Positions 24,514 through 29,976 of a stretch of DNA of 29,976 nucleotides are shown here, piece after piece. Source of the DNA: CADCWN01 sp039810045. GTDB taxonomy: Bacteria; Chloroflexota; Chloroflexia; Thermomicrobiales; CADCWN01. Location: positions 1-29,976 of the forward strand of contig JBDHWF010000034.1 of NCBI GenBank assembly GCA_039810045.1. The letters run 5' to 3'. Both the position numbers and the translations under genes were made by a program. The stretch's first letter is position 1, and every line of letters begins with the position of its first letter. The notes beneath the pieces are model-generated. The model worked only from the letters and a program-made list of their open reading frames with translations, was not told where the DNA came from and made no database searches.

Positions 24514-25830
24514 TTAGTCAGCGCTTGAACTAGTGAGCACTGATGAGGCGGGAGCAACCGGGACTGGCGTGGTCAATGCGCGTACCCGCATCATCTGGAT
24601 CACCGCGGCAGCAGCAAACCCCAGGAAGGCGTTAACCATCAGCGCCATCTGGTAGTTGCCCGTAATATCATAATCACGGCCCGCGATCATCGAACCAACC
24701 CCAACACCAAGGTTCATCGCACTAAAGATGAAACCGAAGATCGTGCCAAGTGATGAGCGTCCGTAGATATCGGCTGCCAAAGCAGAGGTGAGTGGCGTCG
24801 TCGAAGTCCAGGAAACGCCCATCACAATCGCCGCAGCATAAATCCCCACCATATTGGGGCCAGCGAGTAAGAGCAGGAGATAGGAGAGGCCACGCAAGAA
24901 GTAGGTAGCGGCCAGCATCTGCCGATGCCCGATCCGATCAGCCAGATATCCAATCGAGATCGCCCCAATAATGCTCGCCGCCCCCACAACCGAGAGCGCC
25001 GTTGAAGCCACAAGCTGCATCGTACTATGGCTATGTTCAGGCATATCCAGAAAATATGGCACCATGTGGACTTGCGTAAAGGCCATCGTGTAGCCACAGA
25101 CAAAGAAGCCGAACGACATCTGCCAGTAGGCCGGAATGCGTATCGCCTGCTTAATCGAAATCTTCGGGCCATCTTCAATCTGGGCCAGCTCTGGGTTTTC
25201 CTCTGCCGCCTGCATCACTGCCGGGTCTTCACTCGCTCCTGGCGGAGCATCGCGAATGAGCAGAAAACAGAGGGGGAACATGGCGAGGAGGATGACCAGC
25301 GCAATCGACCAATAGCTGACGCGCCAGCCATAATGCGCCATGATCCAGGTAGCAATCGGGATAATCGCCAACTGCCCAAAGGCGGCCCCAGAGGAGGAGA
25401 TCGATAACGCCATCCCACGTTGTTTGGTAAACCAGCCACCGACGAGTTTGGTGATATTCACGGGACTCACCGCAGCAAAGGCCAGTGACGCGATCACACT
25501 GTAGAACAGGTAGATTTGCCAGAGGTGGGTTGCCTTCGTCATCGGCAGACTCAGCAACGCCGTCAGCACAGTCCCCCAGAGCAAGATACGGCGAGAGCCC
25601 CAGCGGTCAACCGCGACCCCAACCAGTGGTTGGAGTAAGGTCATAATGACCACATTAATCGTCACCGCAGTACCAAGGGCTTCCCGGCTCCAGCCGTATT
25701 CTTCACTCAGCGGCTTGAGCACCACCCCAAAGAGGAAGCGCGAACCAGAGGTGATGGCCATCATCACCGTCACCGTAGCGACCACCAGCCAGCCTTGGTA
25801 AATACCGCGCCGCGCTACTTGCTCCTTCAT
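24514..25830 (-). CDS. Major facilitator superfamily transporter (OFA/MCT-like)
   Basis: A 438-residue membrane protein with about 12 predicted helices. The motif between TM2 and TM3 is VGVAVDRWGSRRILLWG and its counterpart in the second half is IGYLADRIGHRQML, as in MFS carriers. The segment GGWFTKQRGMALSISSSGAAFGQL is typical of the monocarboxylate/oxalate-formate antiporter branch, so an organic anion is a reasonable substrate guess. The frame is open back to 26064, but the ATG at 25830 has GGAGC five bases upstream and the first helix begins shortly after, so the 78 extra residues are dropped. Hydrophilic central loop at about residues 190-230. Confidence 0.87.
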   Translation of the reverse strand: MKEQVARRGIYQGWLVVATVTVMMAITSGSRFLFGVVLKPLSEEYGWSREALGTAVTINVVIMTLLQPLVGVAVDRWGSRRILLWGTVLTALLSLPMTKATHLWQIYLFYSVIASLAFAAVSPVNITKLVGGWFTKQRGMALSISSSGAAFGQLAIIPIATWIMAHYGWRVSYWSIALVILLAMFPLCFLLIRDAPPGASEDPAVMQAAEENPELAQIEDGPKISIKQAIRIPAYWQMSFGFFVCGYTMAFTQVHMVPYFLDMPEHSHSTMQLVASTALSVVGAASIIGAISIGYLADRIGHRQMLAATYFLRGLSYLLLLLAGPNMVGIYAAAIVMGVSWTSTTPLTSALAADIYGRSSLGTIFGFIFSAMNLGVGVGSMIAGRDYDITGNYQMALMVNAFLGFAAAAVIQMMRVRALTTPVPVAPASSVLTSSSAD

Positions 25831-25927
25831 CTTGCTCCTGCACTGCAACATATCTGGGCTGAGACTGGCGCCAATGCCAATCAATCCCGCTTGCTTAGCC
25901 AACAGCAAACCACTGCCCAACAACGCT

Positions 25928-25997
25928 GCAGTGTAGCACAGGGACGGATTTATCGCGATAGACGAGTTGAGATTATGCCGACAATCTGCTACACTGC
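25928..25997. repeat. 11-base inverted repeat in the MFS/rpsT intergenic region
   Basis: GCAGTGTAGCA (25928-25938) and its exact complement TGCTACACTGC (25987-25997) are 48 bases apart. The right copy contains the -10 box of the rpsT promoter. The whole 322-base gap (25831-26152) holds this repeat, the promoter and the rpsT Shine-Dalgarno; I see no other gene in it. Confidence 0.6.
25967..25995 (+). promoter_or_regulatory. Promoter for rpsT
   Basis: TTGAGA (25967-25972), a 17-base spacer and TACACT (25990-25995). The predicted leader is about 150 bases. Confidence 0.5.
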
Positions 25998-26152
25998 TAC
26001 GCAGCGTGCTGCAAGGCACGTCTTTGGTGATGTGCGCTTCTACGCCAGCACCAAAGCACACCACCGCAGTGAATACAGTTGATTGGTATCGATAGGGATA
26101 TTATCAAGCAGGCCGACAACTATTCGGCCAATGCGTTAGGGAGGAAGCCAGC

Positions 26153-26431
26153 GTGGCCAATAACAAGTCGGCTCTGAAGCGAATCAAAGTCAACGAACGG
26201 CGCCGGGTGCGCAACCAGACGTACAAGTCTGCTACCCGCACCATCGTTAAGAAAGCTGAACAGGCGATTGCGCTTGGTACAGGCGAAGAAACCACCACCT
26301 CATTGGCCGCAGCACTCAGCCGCCTCGACAAGGCAGCCAATAAGGGCGTCATTCACCGCAACGCCGCTGCTCGCAAGAAGTCGCGCCTGATGGCCCGCTT
26401 CCACAAAGCCGAGGCTGCAGCAGCCGAGTAG
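26153..26431 (+). CDS. rpsT: 30S ribosomal protein S20
   Basis: A 92-residue, Lys/Arg/Ala-rich helical protein starting MANNKSALKRIKVNERRRVRN, typical of S20, with the C-terminal GVIHRNAAARKKSRLMARFHKA segment. The start is GTG, preceded by GGGAGGAAG. S20 binds 16S rRNA early in 30S assembly. Single-gene unit with promoter upstream and terminator downstream. Confidence 0.97.
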   Translation: MANNKSALKRIKVNERRRVRNQTYKSATRTIVKKAEQAIALGTGEETTTSLAAALSRLDKAANKGVIHRNAAARKKSRLMARFHKAEAAAAE

Positions 26432-26455
26432 CATTACCCCACCGCAACCGATCAG

Positions 26456-26484
26456 GAACGGCCCAGGGAAGCCCTGGGCCGTTC
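26456..26484 (+). terminator. Terminator after rpsT
   Basis: A perfect 13-base stem (GAACGGCCCAGGG with CCCTGGGCCGTTC) with a 3-base loop, followed by TCTTCGATCATTT. It lies 25 bases after the rpsT stop and may also serve the convergent phosphatase gene. Confidence 0.8.
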
Positions 26485-26516
26485 TCTTCGATCATTTGTG
26501 CCAGCAGATAATCAAA

Positions 26517-27155
26517 TCAGAGCCCTAAGTGTGCGCAATCATCCAGCACAACGACCTGATGCCCCGCCCGCTCCAGGATCACTTCAGCCAGACTACAGTT
26601 GCGGACAGGATCGGTGGGCCATGCATTCACCGTGTCGCCACGCAGATGGGCCAGGGCAAAGCGAATCGTTCCACCATGCGTAGCCAGAATAATCGCCTCA
26701 TCTGGGGCAGTTGCCGCCGTTCCTGTCCAATGCCGCCCAATCAAGGTATCGAGCGTCGTCGCCACGCGGGCGCCGAATTCTTGGCCCGATTCCCCAGCGG
26801 GCCAGCGCTGGGCCAACCCCAACTGTCGTCGCTCCTCCTCCAGGTGCGGCCAACGCTCCCGCGCTGCCAGATAGGTCACGCCCATTGCATCGCCCACATT
26901 GATTTCCCGTAAGCCCTCGACTGACTCTGGGGTGAGCCCGATCGCCGCCGCAATCGCCTCCCCAGTGCGCCACGCCCGCTGCAACGGGCTGGCATAGACA
27001 GCGATCGGGCGAATATCGCCCCGCGCCACCAACGCCTGGGCTGTAGCCTGGGCCTGGGCCTCGCCCACTGCGCTGAGTGGCGAGTCCAACCAACCCTGAT
27101 AGATCGCATCCGCATTCGCAACAGACTCACCATGCCGCACGAGAATGAGTCGCAT
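26517..27155 (-). CDS. Histidine phosphatase family protein (phosphoglycerate mutase-like)
   Basis: A 212-residue protein. The phospho-His8 is in LILVRHGESVAN; the second active His lies in ILATHGGTIRF; the acidic partner is in GLREINVGDAMG, and the substrate-pocket segment is YASPLQRAWRTGEAI. This matches cofactor-dependent phosphatases such as CobC, GpmB or broad-specificity enzymes, but the substrate cannot be told. The upstream extension of the frame to 27299 is ignored because the protein family starts at MRLILVRHG; GGGGAG lies about 11 bases before this ATG. Confidence 0.88.
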   Translation of the reverse strand: MRLILVRHGESVANADAIYQGWLDSPLSAVGEAQAQATAQALVARGDIRPIAVYASPLQRAWRTGEAIAAAIGLTPESVEGLREINVGDAMGVTYLAARERWPHLEEERRQLGLAQRWPAGESGQEFGARVATTLDTLIGRHWTGTAATAPDEAIILATHGGTIRFALAHLRGDTVNAWPTDPVRNCSLAEVILERAGHQVVVLDDCAHLGL

Positions 27156-27406
27156 TCGTGTGTATACTCCCCTTGCTTGAGCAAACCTCCGACCACTTAC
27201 AACACAAGGATAATGCGCCACAGAAGCCAGCACAACCGCAGCAAAATAGTGCAGCAACAATAGCCCGGTTACTATGCTGGCTGGATACCGGTGCCTCATA
27301 CACTCGTAGCACGACGTTCGGCAGCGTCTGTGTTACCGTTTCCGCCTTCCCCCGTTTTCGTCTATACAGGCGTAGGTTGTAACGCTGATAAACGGAGATG
27401 TAGAAA

Positions 27407-28024
27407 ATGGGCTGGTTGCCAATACAGTCACACGCAGCAAAGCCAAGCTGCGAGACATCGCAACACGCCACACCAGATACCGCTGATACCGCGCTCGTCG
27501 CCGCTGCACAGGCCGATCCGCAGGCGTTTGTGGCGCTCTATGATCGTTATGTCGAGCGAATCTATGCCTATTGTTACGCCCGCCTTGGCAACCGAGCGCT
27601 AGCCGAAGATGCCACCAGTGAAGTCTTTACCAAAGCCCTCGCGGCCCTCGGACGCTACACTGATCGCTGCTTTGCCGCCTGGCTCTTCCGCATCGCCCAT
27701 AATGTCGTCACTGACCAGCACCGACGGCGACCAACCACCTCATTAGCAGACCAACCAGACTGGCCTGATCCGCAGCCTGGGCCCGCTGACGCAGCGATTG
27801 CCCAGACAGAATACGCCGCACTGCAGGCAGCCCTGGCTGCACTCCCCGCCGAACAACGCGCGGTGATCGAACTTCCCTATGCGGGGTGGTCAAGCGATGA
27901 ACTTGCCACCCTCCTTGCACGCAGTCCCGCCGCGATCAAACAACTGCGCTACCGCGCTGTACAACGACTGCGCGCACTCCTGACCGATGCTGGCTACATT
28001 TCCGAGGAGGCCCAGAATGGCTGA
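27407..28024 (+). CDS. ECF-type RNA polymerase sigma factor
   Basis: A 205-residue sigma-70 family protein with only regions 2 and 4. Region 2 runs about 33-98 (FVALYDRYVERIYAYCYARL, AEDATSEVFTKAL, RYTDRCFAAWLFRIAHN), and region 4 about 142-195 with the LPAEQRAVIELPYAGWSSDELATLLARSPAAIKQ helix-turn-helix. The ATG has GGAG nine bases before it. The stop codon overlaps the next ATG by 8 bases, so the kelch membrane protein is its coupled partner and probable anti-sigma. A 251-base gap upstream (27156-27406) separates it from the divergent phosphatase gene; I could not pick a convincing promoter in it. Confidence 0.92.
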   Translation: MGWLPIQSHAAKPSCETSQHATPDTADTALVAAAQADPQAFVALYDRYVERIYAYCYARLGNRALAEDATSEVFTKALAALGRYTDRCFAAWLFRIAHNVVTDQHRRRPTTSLADQPDWPDPQPGPADAAIAQTEYAALQAALAALPAEQRAVIELPYAGWSSDELATLLARSPAAIKQLRYRAVQRLRALLTDAGYISEEAQNG

Positions 28025-29976
28025 CCAGCAGTACGATGCAGGGCAACTTGCCCGCTTTGAGGATTACGAGCAACTGCTGCGGGTTGACCCAACAGCAGCG
28101 CCACCACCAACGCTCACCCCCGCCCTGGCGGCAGTCGCCCAGTTGCTAGCGCAACATCTGGGCGTGCCGGCAGCCGCCCCCGCCGCAAGCCCAGACGCCG
28201 ACTTTCGCGCTACCCTGCGCCTGCAACTGGCCGCACAGGCACCTCGCAACGGCAACCCCAGCGCCCAGAACGCGCCAGGGCCAGTTGTTCAGCATCAGGA
28301 ACACCACTCAGCACCCCCATCAGCGCGGCGCTGGCTCAGGCAACGTCCAGCAGCGGAGGCTAGCGTCAACCGTGCTGAGGCAGCAGGCGTGCCACCGTCA
28401 CCGCCAGCACCGCCGCGACCATACTATCGGGCATTCTCCACTGGTGTGGGGGTGCTTGGTACACTGGCAGTCCTTCTGATCTTTCTGCTGGTCACCGCCC
28501 TACTCCTGCGCGCAGTACCGGGCAACAATATCGCTGGGGTGCCAACAGTGCCACCCGCAACAGCAGGCCCCGCCCTACCCTTGGCAACTCCTGCAACTCC
28601 CGCAACGCCACCAGCAACCACGAAGCCAGGTTGGCAACCAACCGGGAGCCTGACGCTGCCACGCGGCGGCCACAGCGCAACACGGCTGACGAATGGGCAG
28701 GTACTGGTTGCCGGAGGCGGCATCAACACCAACCCAGGGCTCACCAACGCTGCCGAACTTTATGATCCGCACACAGGCCAGTGGGCAGCAACTGGTTCGA
28801 TGACCACAGCGCGGGCATCGCACGCGGCGCTCCTCCTTCCCGATGGGCAGGTATTGGTTGCTGGTGGCCTGACAGACCGCACCAACGCTGCAGGGCCACG
28901 ACCGGCGGCAGAACGCTACGAGCCACAGACTGGGCAATGGCACGCCACCGCTGCCCCACCAATCGAGTTAGGGAACGTGCTGGCTGGCCTCCTGCCAGAT
29001 GGTCAGGTATTGCTGGTGACAACTCCGCCCACTGGCGCGACACCAACTCAGGGTACATTCACCGCACTGCGCTATCAACCAACGAACGACACCTGGAGCG
29101 AACCGCGCCCCCTCAATCTCCCTGGGATCCAACAAATCATCCCGCTGGCTGACGGTCGCGTGATGCTGATCAGCACCCTACCGGGCAGCAACTCGATCAT
29201 CCTATTCGATCCAGCGACAGGGCAGCAGACACCAGCACCATTGCCAGCCAATCGTTACTCTTTCACAGCAACTCGCCTGCTTGACGGCACGGTGCTGGTC
29301 GTTGGGGGCACTGGTCCGCAGCGCAGTGCCACACCTGGGCAGACAGCCCAAGACCTGGACACCACCCTGCGCTTCGACCCAACGACTGGACAATGGGCCG
29401 CCGGGCCGAGGCTGATCCGTTACCACGCCAGTCATCGTGCAACACTGCTGGCTGATGGTCGCCTCCTGATCGTTGATATCGCTTCCTTACCCGCAGGTTT
29501 TGGGCAACCATCGACAGCGGAGATCTATGACCCACAAACCGGGCAGTGGACGGCAACAGATCCCCCACCAACCCCAGGCCTGACTCGCTTTGCCCTAACG
29601 CCACTGGCCGATAGCCAGGTCTTACTGACTGGCGGCGACACTGACACAGATGGCAACGTTCGCGCTGAAGCGTTCGTCTTCACACCACCCCTTCGTACTG
29701 CCGTCGCCACTCCAACACGCACAGCCGCCCCAGGAGCAGCAACGCCGATAGCGGCAACACCGGGCTGGCAACGCACCAGTGCCATGACCAACACCCGCGC
29801 CAACCACACGGCGACACGGCTGAACGATGGTCGGATACTGGTTGCGGGGGGATACAGTGCCAATGGTGTGGGCGAGACTGATGCAGTTGAAATCTACGAT
29901 CCACGCACTGGTCAATGGGCTCAGGCGGCCCCGATGGGCGTGGCGCGGATCAGTCACAGTGCCGTCTTGCTCCCCG
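28017..29976 (+). CDS. Membrane-anchored kelch-repeat protein, probable anti-sigma partner (3' end missing)
   Basis: The frame is open from the ATG at 28017 to the window end, 653 codons. Residues 1-140 are cytoplasmic, Pro/Ala-rich, with a helical segment (LARFEDYEQLL and DFRATLRLQLAAQ) like those in Chloroflexota proteins paired with ECF sigma factors; there is no zinc HxxxCxxC motif. One membrane helix follows (about 141-166), then a Thr/Pro/Ala linker, then kelch-like blades from residue 205: GHSATRLTNGQVLVAGG, YDPHTGQW, LLPDGQVLVAGGL, and several more. Near bases 29690-29770 a second Thr/Pro linker leads into a new run that begins PGWQ, exactly like the first. So there are at least two propeller modules. 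Binding of an outside ligand could release the sigma factor; this is inferred from coupling and topology. Confidence 0.85.
   Translation, partial: MADQQYDAGQLARFEDYEQLLRVDPTAAPPPTLTPALAAVAQLLAQHLGVPAAAPAASPDADFRATLRLQLAAQAPRNGNPSAQNAPGPVVQHQEHHSAPPSARRWLRQRPAAEASVNRAEAAGVPPSPPAPPRPYYRAFSTGVGVLGTLAVLLIFLLVTALLLRAVPGNNIAGVPTVPPATAGPALPLATPATPATPPATTKPGWQPTGSLTLPRGGHSATRLTNGQVLVAGGGINTNPGLTNAAELYDPHTGQWAATGSMTTARASHAALLLPDGQVLVAGGLTDRTNAAGPRPAAERYEPQTGQWHATAAPPIELGNVLAGLLPDGQVLLVTTPPTGATPTQGTFTALRYQPTNDTWSEPRPLNLPGIQQIIPLADGRVMLISTLPGSNSIILFDPATGQQTPAPLPANRYSFTATRLLDGTVLVVGGTGPQRSATPGQTAQDLDTTLRFDPTTGQWAAGPRLIRYHASHRATLLADGRLLIVDIASLPAGFGQPSTAEIYDPQTGQWTATDPPPTPGLTRFALTPLADSQVLLTGGDTDTDGNVRAEAFVFTPPLRTAVATPTRTAAPGAATPIAATPGWQRTSAMTNTRANHTATRLNDGRILVAGGYSANGVGETDAVEIYDPRTGQWAQAAPMGVARISHSAVLLP

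Noticed and set aside
25831..26064. Extension of the MFS protein by 78 residues
   Set aside because: The internal ATG at 25830 has a good ribosome site, the extra segment is not typical of MFS proteins, and it would cover the intergenic promoter region.
27156..27299. N-terminal extension of the histidine phosphatase with a hydrophobic stretch resembling a signal peptide
   Set aside because: The family starts at MRLILVRHG and the enzyme is cytoplasmic; the stretch is Ala/Leu-rich by chance and overlaps the sigma factor upstream region.

Overview
The window is about 30 kb of moderately GC-rich bacterial chromosome with short intergenic gaps. I see no phage genes, insertion sequences, CRISPR arrays, tRNAs or rRNAs. 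The gene mix suggests a member of the Chloroflexota, close to Chloroflexus, Roseiflexus or Herpetosiphon. It includes a membrane Ser/Thr kinase with a Thr/Pro-rich stalk, a PAC2-family protein, a kelch protein with Thr/Pro linkers, a CbiX-FmdB fusion and an Eda/KdgK pair. This placement is an inference from protein style, not from a marker gene search.

Layout. Bases 1-3095 hold the 3' part of a CbiX-like/zinc-ribbon fusion gene, then an eda-kdgK operon ending in a hairpin. Bases 3232-5073 encode a transmembrane Ser/Thr kinase. Bases 5081-7351 (minus strand) carry tlyA, ruvC and yebC. Bases 7557-17371 are a chemosensory island: a plus-strand receiver-GGDEF diguanylate cyclase faces a seven-gene minus-strand operon (cheW-like, cheR-TPR, cheW, chemoreceptor, cheA-REC, cheB, Hpt-pseudoreceiver). 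Bases 17511-19467 hold a sugar-acid dehydratase coupled to a DUF3891 gene, and 19648-20328 a Crp/Fnr regulator. Bases 20351-22939 (minus) carry a PAC2 protein and the housekeeping set rplS-rnhB-yraN. Bases 23235-24413 encode a PatB/MalY-type PLP lyase, 24514-25830 an MFS transporter, 26153-26431 ribosomal protein S20 and 26517-27155 a histidine phosphatase. Bases 27407-29976 hold an ECF sigma factor translationally coupled to a membrane-anchored kelch protein that runs off the window end.

The most interesting unit is the chemosensory island. Its parts match those of the Wsp surface-sensing pathway of Pseudomonas: receptor, two CheW proteins, CheR with TPRs, CheA with a C-terminal receiver, CheB and a receiver-GGDEF output enzyme. 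The gene order differs, the cyclase is transcribed towards the operon, and there is an extra Hpt protein whose receiver has lost its phospho-acceptor Asp and its Lys. The expected output is control of cyclic di-GMP rather than flagellar rotation. The second unusual unit is the sigma factor/kelch pair, which looks like a transmembrane switch with a beta-propeller outside the cell.

Several regulatory signals can be read directly: sigma-70-type promoters before the cyclase, the Crp/Fnr gene, the PLP lyase and rpsT; clear hairpins after kdgK, yebC, rplS, patB/MFS and rpsT; and an attenuator-like hairpin with a T run in the rplS leader.
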